64,000 nt of DNA from Paenibacillus sp. OVF10 (GCA_022836915.1 CP094668.1:3844001-3908000); one strand, 5' to 3'. Positions 48,072 to 58,435 are shown, counted from the stretch's first letter. A program made the numbers and translations. The notes: a model not told the origin generated them from the letters alone.

Positions 48072-48812
48072 ATGTTCAATATTGCAATCTGTGATGATGA
48101 GGAGCAGCAACGAGAACGTGTGAAATCCATGCTGGTCTCCTTATCTCTAAAAACCAATTTTGATTTTCAAATTAGCCTATTCACATCTGGTGAACAACTG
48201 CTCTCACACTACAGAGAGGTTGGGGATACATTCAATATCCTCATCTTGGATGTGGAGATGGGCGGAATGAACGGGATTCAGACCGCTAAAGAGATCAGAA
48301 ACATGAAGTTTCTGGATGTACAGATTATGTTTCTGACCAGTTACCCGGAATATATGGTGGAGAGCTTTGATGTCATCACCTTTCAATATCTGATCAAGCC
48401 AATCCAGCCGCAAGTTTTCGAGGAAAAGATGATTAAGCTGTGTCAATATTTTCAGGCATTGGACAAAAAGTATGTACTAATCAAATCAGACTATGATGAA
48501 CTGCTGCTGAAATATGATGATATTCTCTGGATTGAGGTCGTCAAAAGTTTAACAATCAAGAACAAGTTGAATTTTGTGACACAGGAAAATGTACATGAGA
48601 CCAAAGGCATTTTATCCAGCTATGCTACTGGTTTGAAAGACCATGGTTTCTTACAGATTCATCGCTCGATTATTATCAACCTGATGCATGTTCAGAAGTT
48701 TTCCGGTACCCAAGTCGTTATGTTGAATGGAACGGAACTGCCCATAGGTCGATCCAAGGTCAAAGAAATCAAGGATGCCTACACCAAATATATGATCATG
48801 AGGATTCAGTGA
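48072..48812 (+). CDS. LytTR-family response regulator
   Basis: Start set at ATG 48072 (first receiver residues MFNIAICDDEEQQ), 9 bp downstream of another possible ATG at 48063; GGCGG lies upstream. 246 residues. Receiver domain: acidic pair DD, phospho-Asp in NILILDVEMGGMNG (~residue 58), Thr/Ser in IMFLTSYPEY and Lys in LIKPIQP. The LytTR DNA-binding domain follows (LLKYDDILWIEVVKSLTIKNK, FLQIHRSIIINLMHVQKF, GTELPIGRSKVKEI). Pairs with the kinase that starts one base after its stop, as in Agr/Com-type systems. Confidence 0.88.
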   Translation: MFNIAICDDEEQQRERVKSMLVSLSLKTNFDFQISLFTSGEQLLSHYREVGDTFNILILDVEMGGMNGIQTAKEIRNMKFLDVQIMFLTSYPEYMVESFDVITFQYLIKPIQPQVFEEKMIKLCQYFQALDKKYVLIKSDYDELLLKYDDILWIEVVKSLTIKNKLNFVTQENVHETKGILSSYATGLKDHGFLQIHRSIIINLMHVQKFSGTQVVMLNGTELPIGRSKVKEIKDAYTKYMIMRIQ

Positions 48813-48813
48813 T

Positions 48814-50112
48814 ATGGATAGCTATATGATCTTTTCCATCATCTTTGTGACCTTACTTATGGCATTTCAGGCGAATTTTTATTTTGATTCTGTGTTGGGC
48901 AAGTCCAGGCGAAAGCCGCGCAGAGCGATCTATTTCATCGTTTTTATCTTATTGGATTATTTTTATTTGGTTTCTTCCTTCTCTGACATCGTTTCTACTG
49001 CTGTTGCTCTGTTATTAATCTTCAGTCTGGCACAATCCTATGAAGTGGAGTTCAAAATCAAGCTTGTTTTTACCATCCTATATGCGGTTCTGATTACAAT
49101 GGCAAATACGATAGCTGTATATATTCTCGGAGTTTTGGAATCCACAGAATTCATTTCATGGGAACAGTTCAACGGAGAAAACCACTGGATTCTCTCCAAG
49201 GTGATGCTGGTTGGTTGCAGTATTATGTTCATTGTTATTCAAATTGTGCGTTTAGTGGCTAAACGCAGAAGTTTTGCCGTGCATTATCGTTATTATTTGC
49301 TGTTTCTTATCGTACCCATTATTACAATCTATCAGATCAATGTGGCCTCCATATATAGTGAAAAAAACATATTCTACGTCTTTTCTGTACTAGGCTCTCT
49401 ATTTCTCAACGTGTTTATTGTATATGTATTCGATAATATGGTGGAAAAGGTACAGCTTGCGCATGAAAACACCCAGTTACAGCGTCAGATGGACTACCAG
49501 GATGCTAACTATGAGAAGACCGTTCACAGTTTCAAAAACATTAAATCCATCATCCATGATATCAATCAGCAGTTTCTGTATATTGATGAATGTATCCAAC
49601 GTAACGAACTGGCGGCGGCAGGTGACCATATCAAGTCTACATTAAATACCATTGAAGGTGCGTATCAGCGGGTGAACTCCGGCAATCTGGTCATTGATGC
49701 ACTCGTTACGAATACCTTGGCTATGGGGCAGGCAAACGGGATCAAAATTGACACCAAAATCCAGCTCCACTCGCAACATATCCAGATCGATCGATATGAT
49801 CTGTGTGTGGTGCTGGGTAACATGCTTGATAACGCAATTGAAGCCTCCAAGAAGGTTAGACAGGCCGAGGATCGATATATCCTCATTGCCATTCACTCCA
49901 CATCATCTGCACTTGTCATCCAGATTATGAATCATGTGGAGCAGCCGATAGTTGACTTGAAAAGTGAAAAGCCTAATCCGGAGTACCATGGAATCGGTCT
50001 AACCAATATATCGAGAATGTGCGAGAAATATGGTGGACATATGAGTATTGAGCATCAGCATCGGAAGTTTAACAACATGGTCGTGCTTCCGTTCCACACC
50101 GACAATCCCTGA
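48814..50112 (+). CDS. GHKL-type sensor histidine kinase (AgrC/CitA-like)
   Basis: Intact, 432 residues. The first ~210 residues hold six to seven membrane helices. A coiled-coil-like linker (LAHENTQLQRQMDYQDANYEK) then carries the phosphoacceptor His in KSIIHDINQQFLYID, and the GHKL ATPase follows with the N box VLGNMLDNAIEASKKV and G box GIGLTNISRMCEKYGG. Translationally coupled to the response regulator. The ligand is unknown; no AgrD/AgrB-like peptide or protease gene is adjacent. Confidence 0.87.
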   Translation: MDSYMIFSIIFVTLLMAFQANFYFDSVLGKSRRKPRRAIYFIVFILLDYFYLVSSFSDIVSTAVALLLIFSLAQSYEVEFKIKLVFTILYAVLITMANTIAVYILGVLESTEFISWEQFNGENHWILSKVMLVGCSIMFIVIQIVRLVAKRRSFAVHYRYYLLFLIVPIITIYQINVASIYSEKNIFYVFSVLGSLFLNVFIVYVFDNMVEKVQLAHENTQLQRQMDYQDANYEKTVHSFKNIKSIIHDINQQFLYIDECIQRNELAAAGDHIKSTLNTIEGAYQRVNSGNLVIDALVTNTLAMGQANGIKIDTKIQLHSQHIQIDRYDLCVVLGNMLDNAIEASKKVRQAEDRYILIAIHSTSSALVIQIMNHVEQPIVDLKSEKPNPEYHGIGLTNISRMCEKYGGHMSIEHQHRKFNNMVVLPFHTDNP

Positions 50113-50218
50113 ACCTGCCGTTCAGGGGTTGTTTCCATTCAGGGTCCGTTTACGTTCGAACAGTCTCTTCCCGGATATGATGAATTCATTCATAAGAACA
50201 TTTGAGGGAGGACATGGG

Positions 50219-52269
50219 ATGAAAAAATTAATTAGTCTTTTATGTACAGCGGTGCTTGTAATTACACCGCTGGCAGATGTCAGCGCAGAGGCGAATAACA
50301 GTACAACGATTGAGGCACGGGCGGAGCAGATCGCCAAGGAGATGGTGCAAACGTACGGTGTCACCAGTGTGCAATATGCGATCATGGATGAAGGAGAATA
50401 CATTTTGTCAGATAGTGTAGGACTGCACGATAAGGCATCACAGAAGCCAGTAGACAAGGATAGCATGTATGGCATAGGCTCGGTTAGCAAAATGGTTGTT
50501 ACGGCAGCCGCCATGAAGCTTGTCGATTCCGGTAAAGTAGATCTGGATGAGCCGCTTACTTCGTATATCAAGGACTTTAAAATGGCAGATGCGCGCTATA
50601 CTCAAATCACACCGCGCATGTTGATGAATCATTCATCCGGTCTTTACGGTACACATTATGGAAACAGCATGTTGTTTGACGATAATGACACCCGCAATCA
50701 TGATGAGTTATTGCTTAAACTTCAGTCCGAAAAACTGAAATCCAAACCTGGCGAATATTCCGTCTACGCCAATGACGGTTTTCAATTGCTTGAAATCCTG
50801 GTTGAACGGGTGAGTGGATTAAGCTACAGCGAATATATCGCCAAGTACATCAGTGAGCCGTTGAAGTTGGAATCAACGAAGACACCACTAGATTCCTTTG
50901 ACAGAGCGCAATTATCCGAAACCTATTGGCCTACACTTGAGATGAAGATGCCTACCGAAAATGCAAACATTATCGGCACAGGCGGAGTGTACTCTACCGC
51001 AGAAGAATTGAGTCAATTCGGAGAGGTTTTGATGGGGAACAGACCGGATATTCTGTCCGAATCTGCTGTGAAGGCTATGCAATCTCATGAATATCGTAAT
51101 GGCATATGGGTATCTGATGAGCAAAATACGATCAATTATGGCTTGGGGTGGGATTCGGTTGACCTTGCACCTTTCAGTGATTATGGGATTACCGCGCTTG
51201 CCAAAGGCGGGGATACCATGTTGTACCACGCCGTGTTAATCACTATACCCGAACATGATATTTCAATGGCGGTTCTATCATCTGGCGGATCTTCCGTCTA
51301 CAATCAGATGTTTGCCAGCAAAGTGCTGCTGGACGTTCTCGAGGATCAGGGCATCATCGACGATGTTCAGCCTGATCAGAAATTCTCACCACCTGTCAAA
51401 GTGAAGATGCCAACAGAATTAAATTCGTACTCCGGTCTCTATGGTACGGTAGGAGAGACATTGGATATAGCGATTAAGGATGGTGAGATGCAACTGCCTG
51501 CTTTGCTGGGAGGAATTATTCCTGAGCAGAACTATGTGTACACAGGCGACGAACATTTTACAAGTGCGGATGGCAGTGTGAAAGCTAGTTTTGTGAAGGA
51601 ACGTAATGACAAGGTATATGTTAAAATTCAGGGTATGATTACGTTACCCGGCATAGGTCAAACGGTAATGAACACGTATGATTATCAAAAACTGGATCAT
51701 AATGCGCTTGACGCAGCAACGAAAGAGAAATGGACAGCTCGTGACGGCTCGAAGTATTATGCACTGGATGAAAAAATAACGTCGATCTTTTATCTGCTTC
51801 CATCGATGCTGATCAAGAACCTGTCTGTTGATACCAAAAATGGCTATGCTAATGGCACGCAAATCATGGATGCAAACAACGCAGAGAATATCGCCCAGAT
51901 TCCTGTGATGAACGGAAGAGACGCGTTTGATCTGCAATTTTACACGAAGAATGGCGCCGAGATTTTGATCCAGGATGGGCAAGAATACATTGCCGAGGAT
52001 GCGATTACTCCAATCTTTGGTGGGAAAAAGGAATTACAACTATTCCGGCAAACGGTCAAGCCCGGTGGTATGCGATCGACGCCAGATCGAGTAACAAATC
52101 CATCACGGTGGATTCTCCGAAGACCGGAGGTTACGCAGTGTATAATGATAAAGGGGAAATGGTTGACTTCTCTGTAGCAACCAATCAGGAATCGACGAAG
52201 CTTCCGAAAAGTGGTTTTATCGTTTTTGGTGGGGATGCCGGTGATGTATTCCAGATTGAATTAAAGTAA
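50219..52269 (+). CDS. Secreted beta-lactamase-fold serine hydrolase, paralog of the 1574-3662 gene (frameshifted near the end)
   Basis: ATG 50219 after GAGGGAGG. About 683 residues. Signal peptide ending DVSAEA, SxxK in GSVSKMVVTAAAMKL (~residue 90), YAN in VYANDGFQLL, and [18 protein letters not shown]. The break is at AA 52038-52039; one added A restores TIPANGQARWYAIDARSSNKSI and the shared C-terminal end QIELK (stop 52269). Domain layout and motifs closely match the serine hydrolase at the left end of the window. It lies 106 bp after the kinase gene, so regulation by that two-component system is possible. Confidence 0.83.
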
Positions 52270-52332
52270 AGCAGGGACTGCGTTACAAAGTCACATTCTC
52301 AACTTGTCACATAAATAATGTCGTATTCAGAA

Positions 52333-52355
52333 AGTCGCCTTATGGCGGCTTTTTT
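52333..52355 (+). terminator. Rho-independent terminator, AGTCGCC family
   Basis: AGTCGCC-ttat-GGCGGCT followed by TTTTT. Confidence 0.88.
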
Positions 52356-52418
52356 GATTTTTTAGAATAATTTAACAATCTGGTAACTGTTTGGCCCCAC
52401 CACACGTTATGTTTATAA

Positions 52419-52611
52419 GGCATTAAGCTGGCTAATGGTCAGGAGGTTCAGTGGCATGGTGATGCCCCGGTTTCTCAGATTGATGTTTACGGTAAAGGAA
52501 TGTATCGAGCGCAACGTAACGGCACCTTGCTTGCCCTCAACATGATGACGGGTCATCATCCAAGCCGAAGGCAAACTTCTCGGCGTTAAGCTGCCAGCAT
52601 CGCTGAAATAA
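52419..52611 (+). pseudogene. Orphan C-terminal gene fragment, unknown family (frameshifted)
   Basis: Within the 409-bp gap 52270-52678 one frame reads IKLANGQEVQWHGDAPVSQID and VYGKGMYRAQRNGTLLALNMMT, preceded by a stop at 52416. After a break at GGG 52550-52552 it continues VIIQAEGKLLGVKLPASLK to a TAA at 52611. The composition is convincingly protein-like, but no start codon with a ribosome binding site is seen, so this looks like the 3' remnant of a gene. The family is not recognised. Confidence 0.45.
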
Positions 52612-52636
52612 GTGATTCAGAATAAAATCATGGGAG

Positions 52637-52685
52637 AAGACCGGATCAGGGCATAACTCGCTTCTAATCCGGTCTTTCTTATTTT
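52637..52685. terminator. Terminator between the remnant and the methyltransferase gene
   Basis: AAGACCGGAT ... ATCCGGTCTT perfect 10-bp stem with a 20-base loop, followed by TCTTATTTTT. Confidence 0.75.
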
Positions 52686-53353
52686 TGCGCGTAAAATACC
52701 GTAAAGTCCAAGTATTTGTACATGCAATCTGCCACATGAAACCCCGCTTCCTCCAACCACATCAATTGATCCTCCAGTGTGGCATTGATATCCACCTTGC
52801 GTCTTTCGATCGAAGCCGAGATGGCTTCCTTAGACAAACCACTTTGATGAATCGATTCTAACCAGCGCTGGCGGTAATAGGTGTCCGTATCGAGGGTTCT
52901 TCCCTGAACCTGATCTGCGTTGATGAAGCATCCACCTGGTTCTAACAGCCTATGTACAGTTTCAAACACCTTTTTCTTGTCAGCGTGGGTCAGATGGTGA
53001 ATAGACAGGGAGGAAATAATCATATCGTAGGAACTGGTGAAATCGTACTTGGAGTAATCCCCGATCACATACTGTACTTGGTTTGCATCAGCAAATCTTC
53101 GACGTGCTGCTTCAAGCATTTGATCACTAATATCGATCAGGGTTAATCGCGCGTTGGGATACTTTTGCAGGACCAATCCGGAGAGCAGTCCCGTTCCTGC
53201 ACCCAGATCAAGAATACGTGGAGAATCGAGCGGGCTTTCCATTAGATCCAGGGCCATTCCATAAAAATCATCAAAACAAGGGATAAGCTGCTTTCGCTGC
53301 ACATCATAATCTTGGGCTACCTTATCAAACAGCTGCTTTACTGAGAATTCCAT
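52679..53353 (-). CDS. Class I SAM-dependent methyltransferase
   Basis: Intact, 224 residues from ATG 53353 on the minus strand (AAGGAGTG upstream); a longer frame exists but lacks a binding site. Motif I RILDLGAGTGLLSGLVL, acidic residue in LTLIDISDQMLEAA, then DMIISSLSIHHLTHADKKKVF and LLEPGGCFINAD. UbiE/methyltransf_11-like group; substrate unknown. Monocistronic. Confidence 0.82.
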   Translation of the reverse strand: MEFSVKQLFDKVAQDYDVQRKQLIPCFDDFYGMALDLMESPLDSPRILDLGAGTGLLSGLVLQKYPNARLTLIDISDQMLEAARRRFADANQVQYVIGDYSKYDFTSSYDMIISSLSIHHLTHADKKKVFETVHRLLEPGGCFINADQVQGRTLDTDTYYRQRWLESIHQSGLSKEAISASIERRKVDINATLEDQLMWLEEAGFHVADCMYKYLDFTVFYAQK

Positions 53354-53516
53354 GTGCTCATCACTCCTTGAGGTTTTCTCCATATTTTACAAACTGGAAG
53401 GGATCAAGGGAAATACTGATTATGGATAAACTCATAGGTTGGACCTATGGGTTCCGAGTCTCTGCCATGGGTAATAACATGTAAGCGCAGAATATAGACA
53501 GGGAGGAATGAACCTG

Positions 53517-54128
53517 ATGTTTCAACCACGTTCTATTATGATGAGTATCTCGTTAATCGTTATAGTTCTAACACTTGCAGCTTGCTCTGGTAGTAATGGA
53601 CCTTTGCCTAGCCCTCAACCATCAATGCCAGTAGGAGAAACAGAAGAAGCGAATGAAACAGAGCGCCCACAGACCGAAAGTTTTGAAATGTTGACCGCAG
53701 ATGGCAATCAATCACTAGAAGCGACCTTGCAACAAGGAGAAGGATTTTCCTTGTACGTATTTGAGAAATTCACATTTGATGCTGCTCAAGGCCGTCTGTC
53801 ACTGACTAGTAACGCTGACTATTATGTGGATATTGAACCACTGCCTTCGGATTATAATCTGGCAGAATTGGAGACAGCGGGTAAAGAAGAATTAGAAAAA
53901 GCCGGTAAGGTATCCGATTATAGTGGAGAACTGGTAGAACACCCGCTTGGTTATGCCGAGCTCTATCTTCAGGCCTCTGGTGAAAAAGGCATTATTGATT
54001 ATATGGTTTGGAAATCAGAAGAAGGGGACGCATTTCTATTCCGTCTTCATAATCCAAAAGGAAAAGAGGCCTCTGATTTCGCTAGCCCGGTCCTTGTTTC
54101 GTTATCCACCGTTCAGGGTGATTCGTAA
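53517..54128 (+). CDS. Lipoprotein of unknown function
   Basis: 203 residues from ATG 53517; the alternative ATG 53508 is too close to GGGAGG. Signal peptide with lipobox TLAAC (Cys ~21), then a Pro/Glu/Thr-rich linker and a compact domain (SLYVFEKFTFDAAQGRLSLTSNADYYVDIEPL ... FLFRLHNPKGKEASDFASPVL). No family recognised. Exposed on the outer face of the membrane. Confidence 0.72.
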   Translation: MFQPRSIMMSISLIVIVLTLAACSGSNGPLPSPQPSMPVGETEEANETERPQTESFEMLTADGNQSLEATLQQGEGFSLYVFEKFTFDAAQGRLSLTSNADYYVDIEPLPSDYNLAELETAGKEELEKAGKVSDYSGELVEHPLGYAELYLQASGEKGIIDYMVWKSEEGDAFLFRLHNPKGKEASDFASPVLVSLSTVQGDS

Positions 54129-54156
54129 CTTAGATGACCATAATCTTTTCAACGAA

Positions 54157-54179
54157 AGTCGCCAACTGGCGGCTTTTTT
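54157..54179 (+). terminator. Rho-independent terminator, AGTCGCC family
   Basis: AGTCGCC-aact-GGCGGCT followed by TTTTT. Confidence 0.87.
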
Positions 54180-54297
54180 ACTTTTGCAGATTGCACGGAG
54201 AAGTTGCGAGATGATGTATTCACTTCCATTTGACTTAGAGTACGCTCTAGGGTGTAGACTTTGAAGAAGTAGAAATATTACCAAGGAGATGAACAGA

Positions 54298-55277
54298 ATG
54301 ACACAGGAAAATAATACTAGAACTTTACAACATAAAATGGGCTCTGGCTTCAACCATAACAGTACAGCGGAGGATGTATTGAGAGATCTGGACTTGTCAG
54401 GACAGCTTGCTATTGTAACGGGTGGATATTCCGGCCTCGGGTTGGAGACGACACGTGCGCTTGTTAATGCGGGGGCCCGTGTAGTGGTGACGGCACGTCG
54501 TCCAGCGGTTGCGAAGGAAGCACTTTCTGGTCTGGAAGGTGTTGAAATAGATGCATTGGACCTCGCTGATTTATCCAGCGTTCGTACTTTTGCCGAGCGA
54601 TTTCTGGCGAGTGATCGGAACATTGACATGCTGATTCTTAATGCGGGCATCATGGCTTGCCCGGAGACGCGGGTTGGTCCTGGCTGGGAAGCTCAATTTG
54701 CAACCAATCATCTGGGCCATTTTGCCCTGACTAATCTGTTATGGCCAGCACTGGCAAGTCAGGGGGAGCACGTGTTGTTTCCTTGGCATCAGCGGGACAT
54801 CATTTCTCACCGATTCGTTGGGATGACATCCAATTTGAACATGGCTATGAGAAATTCCCTGCCTATGGACAGTCCAAAACAGCAACGATTTTATTCAGCG
54901 TTGAGCTGGATCGTCGAGGTGCAGAGCACGGAGTACGGGCTTTCTCAGTTCATCCAGGCGGAATTATGACACCACTACAGCGTCATATGCCAAAAGAGGA
55001 AATGATTGCTCTGGGCTGGATTGATGAATCTGGACAAGTGGCCAATCCTGCTTTCAAAACACCTGAGCAGGGGGCAGCGACGCAAGTCTGGGCAGCAACT
55101 TCACCTCAGCTTGAGGGAAAAGGCGGTGTCTACTGTGAGGATTGTGACATCAGTGAATTGGCTCCAGAGGATGGAGGTTTCTATGGGGTCAAGAAGTATG
55201 CTATCGACCCTGAGCAAGCTCTTCGTTTATGGGATCTATCGGTCAAGCTGACTCAAACAGACATAGAACTCTCATAA
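54298..55277 (+). CDS. SDR-family oxidoreductase, protochlorophyllide-reductase/retinol-dehydrogenase-like (frameshifted)
   Basis: ATG 54298 with AAGGAG 9 bp upstream. About 326 residues joined at the G5 run 54762-54766. Cofactor motif TGGYSGLGLETTRALVNAG with NADP-type RR in VVVTARRPA, NAG motif in LILNAGIM, catalytic Tyr/Lys in AYGQSKTATILF, and HPGGIMTPLQRHM after it. This subgroup of long SDRs acts on varied carbonyls or alcohols; substrate unknown. Confidence 0.82.
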
Positions 55278-55347
55278 TCATGTAGTTGCGGCAACAGAGC
55301 AACAGCTTGCTTCCATGCAGGAGCTCACGGAAAAGTTCAAAATCTAA
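55276..55347 (+). pseudogene. 3' remnant of a methyl-accepting chemotaxis protein gene
   Basis: Directly at the SDR stop a 23-codon frame reads VVAATEQQLASMQELTEKFKI and ends at TAA 55345-55347. VAAATEEQLASMEEI-type sequence and a final KF(K)I are the usual C-terminus of Bacillota chemoreceptors. The rest of the gene is absent, so this is a relic left by a deletion or insertion. The remainder of 55348-55479 is AT-rich promoter-like sequence. Confidence 0.6.
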
Positions 55348-55479
55348 AGAGAATGCGATTAATTATAATGAAAACAACATAATTTCAAACAAAATCTCCT
55401 ATTTAGCATATAATAAAGAAGGAGCATCTCATTTTCGCGATGGTGCAATCATTTCTTTATGAATTCAGGAGAGAAAATC

Positions 55480-56368
55480 ATGAATATTTTTGAGCATCAG
55501 ATACCTTTGGAAAAAGTGAAATTCAATGAACCGCTAAAAAATCACACGTTTATTAAAATAGGTGGCAACGCAGATATTCTCATCCATCCAACAACGATAG
55601 ACGAAATCACTAAAATCGTGGAAATTGCCAACTTACATCAGTTACCTCTGACGGTCATTGGAAAAGGCTCAAACGTCATTATTAAAGACGGGGGCATCCG
55701 GGGAGTAACGATTTCTCTTAGCCACTTCAATCAAATTAAAGTGAGTGAGGACAGCATGATTGCGCAAAGCGGCGTTGATATCATTGATGTATCCAGACTT
55801 GCTTTGGAGCATAGCTTGACCGGTTTGGAGTTTGCTTGTGGTATTCCCGGCAGCACGGGGGCGCACTTTACATGAATGCCGGTGCTTATGGCGGTCAGAT
55901 CGCAGATGTTGTTGAACGTGCGACTGTGATCACCAAAGATGGCGCAGTGTTGGAGATCCCGCGAGAAGAGATGAAGTTTGGTTATCGAAATAGTCTCTTC
56001 AAGATGGATCACTATATCATACTGGAGGCCGAATTCGGGCTCAAAAAGGAAACAAGGAAGATATTGCGAGCAAAATGAAGGAATTAACGTTCCTGAGAGA
56101 ATCCAAGCAGCCGCTTGAGTTCCCTTCTTGTGGAAGTGTATTTAAACGACCCGAAGGGCATTTTGCCGGTAAACTGATTCAGGATTGTAACTTGCAGGGC
56201 ACGCGCATCGGAGGCGCTGAAATTTCCATGAAGCATGCAGGTTTTATCGTAAATGTGGATCACGCTACTGCCCAGGATTATATGGATCTGATCCAATTTA
56301 TTCAGCAGAAAGTATATGATACGTTCCAAGTTGAATTGGAAACCGAAGTAATCTTTCTGGGAGAATAG
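55480..56368 (+). CDS. murB: UDP-N-acetylenolpyruvoylglucosamine reductase (frameshifted)
   Basis: ATG 55480 after AGGAGAG. About 296 residues in three frames, joined at the G5 run 55857-55861 and GG 56048-56049. FAD-binding features: [62 protein letters not shown]. The active-site region of the C-terminal domain reads [15 protein letters not shown] ([21 protein letters not shown]) and [14 protein letters not shown] with the catalytic Ser and Glu. Reduces enolpyruvyl-UDP-GlcNAc to UDP-MurNAc with NADPH in peptidoglycan precursor synthesis. Stands alone rather than in a mur cluster. Confidence 0.9.
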
Positions 56369-56387
56369 CTTCGATGAATGACTTGAA

Positions 56388-56411
56388 AGGTCGCCCTTGG
56401 CGGCCTTTTTA
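56388..56411 (+). terminator. Rho-independent terminator, AGTCGCC-like
   Basis: AGGTCGCC-ctt-GGCGGCCT followed by TTTT. Confidence 0.83.
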
Positions 56412-56508
56412 ATTGTACGAATTATACTCAAACAAGAACTCACATGCTAATTATGGTAATATCAGAGTGATTGTATTTAATATTTCATCGTTATCATAAG
56501 GAGTGTAC

Positions 56509-57212
56509 ATGGAGATGTTCAAGCGTAACAGGAGAATTCTGCTGCTAATCACTGCAATGGTAATTTTACTATCGCCCCTGTCAATCTTGGCATATATGTA
56601 TATGAATGAACGTGCTGGCGGGCTAGCCGATCAACGGATATCCAAGGTTTGGGGATTAAGTGAACCTATACATATTCCTATAGCGAACAGTCCTGAGAGG
56701 GCAGTTCAGGAATTTAGAGGTGAGTTTTATACCTCCCAATTCATTCATCAGGAGGCTGTAAACGGTGGCATGATTTTGTTCACACAAAAAAGGATCGGGA
56801 AAACAACAGTAATCTTCAGATGGAGTATACCCGCAAGAACATTTTCGGATGGAAATGGGTATGGGGTGGAGGATATTCCATTAATGAATCAGATGAATCC
56901 AAGTATGCGTTGCATTATATGAGCATACCGAAGTTGGAAAAAGTATCGGCACCGTTTCCGATGTTATTTGGTAATATTAAAGATTCATCCATTAAACGTT
57001 TATATGTAGAGACTGAGGAAGGTGGAAAAGTGATTGAGACCGAAGCGAAACTGGTTGAGGTGAGTCATGGACATCTAATCTGGTATGTTTTCCTTCCTCC
57101 GTCAGCGGCTATCCCATATATTATTAAGGGATTTAACGAAGAAGGGAAACTCATTACCCATGAACAAATTAAAGATGCCAATGACAGCGGATCGTTAACT
57201 CTGGGGAAATGA
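56509..57212 (+). CDS. Membrane-anchored protein of unknown function (frameshifted)
   Basis: ATG 56509 after AAGGAG. About 234 residues: basic start, one N-terminal transmembrane helix (ILLLITAMVILLSPLSILAYMYM), then an extracellular domain. The frame changes at A6 56786-56791; one added A gives TQKKDRENNSNLQMEYTRKNIF and WKWVWGGGYSINE, ending VKDAND-like at 57212. No family recognised. Confidence 0.62.
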
Positions 57213-57269
57213 GATATGGACTATTAAGGACATAAAGTGAAAAGTAAACAACACCATAATCGCTTCAGA

Positions 57270-57292
57270 GGTCGCCCTTGGCGGCTTTTTTG
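57270..57292 (+). terminator. Rho-independent terminator, AGTCGCC-like
   Basis: AGGTCGCC-ctt-GGCGGCTT followed by T run. Confidence 0.85.
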
Positions 57293-57477
57293 TTGCCAAT
57301 GTAGTACCAACCATTCCGCCAGTGAATGAACCGATCCTGCAAACCCGCGTCACGCAAGCGATTGGCTCATGCTATGGCTGATTGAACGATTGTTGCTGAC
57401 CCCGCTCTCCCTTAACATGTGAACAGAGGAGCCTGCTCGTCATTCACCATCATTCTGTCAAAGGGGCCCGCGATCGT

Positions 57478-58435
57478 ATGGCTGAGCTGTCCGAAACATC
57501 AACGTTGCAACCCGGGGTTACAGTCAACAAACCCGTCAAACCAAGTTATCTGCGTAACATTCGAAAACACTGGATGTTGTATGTCATGATCCTGCCCGGC
57601 ATTTTGTTCTATATTATTTTCAAGTACATTCCACTGGGCGGAAGCGTGATTGCATTTCAGAACTTTCAGATTATGAAAGGTATATGGAGTAGTCCATGGG
57701 TTGGCCTGGATAACTTCAAATTTATTTTTACGTATCAGGATTTCTATCACGTGCTTCGGAATACAGCTCTGATTGCCTTATACAAACTGGTGATCGGATT
57801 TCCTGCTCCCATCCTGCTAGCGCTATTGTTCAACGAAGTGAGAAAAATGCTTGCCAAACGCTTTTTGCAGAGTCTGTTTTATCTGCCTCATTTTCTCTCC
57901 TGGGTTGTTGTCGGGGGATCGTGTTTGAGGTGCTAGCCTCGGGTGGTTTTGTAAACGCTGTCCGTGGATGGTTCGGGTTCGAGCCGATCCTGTATATGCA
58001 GCAGGAGCAATATTTCCGACCTATTGTTGTCCTGTCCTCCATCTGGAAAGAGGTAGGGTGGGGAACGATTATATATCTCGCTGCGGTAAGTGGCATTGAT
58101 CCCACGCAATATGAAGCGGCAGTGATGGACGGAGCGAACCGCTGGAAGCAAACGATCTACATTACATTGCCTGCGTTGTTCCCGACGATCTTAACCCTGT
58201 TCCTGCTGAATATCGGCAATTTCCTGGAACTTGGCTTTGATCAGATCTATAACCTGCTGACACCGATGACCTACTCGGTAGGGGATATCATTGAAACGTA
58301 CGTATACCGCTCTGGTGTCCTGCAAGGGCAATATAGCGTAACAACAGCGATTGGTCTATTTCAGTCGGTGATTGGCTTTATTCTGCTCTGGGTCTTCAAT
58401 CGGCTAGCGAGAAAATCAGGAGAGGGTTGTGGTAA
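57478..58435 (+). CDS. ABC transporter permease, LplB/YteP family (frameshifted)
   Basis: About 319 residues. Six helices; the break at G5 57913-57917 joins LSWVVVGGIVFEVLASGG, and a missing T near 58427 restores the end RKSGEGLW with a stop at 58435, exactly overlapping the next start (TAATG). EAA loop YEAAVMDGANRWKQTIYITLPALFP. The family imports complex carbohydrates such as rhamnogalacturonan oligomers in B. subtilis (YteP). Works with the two following genes. Confidence 0.87.
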
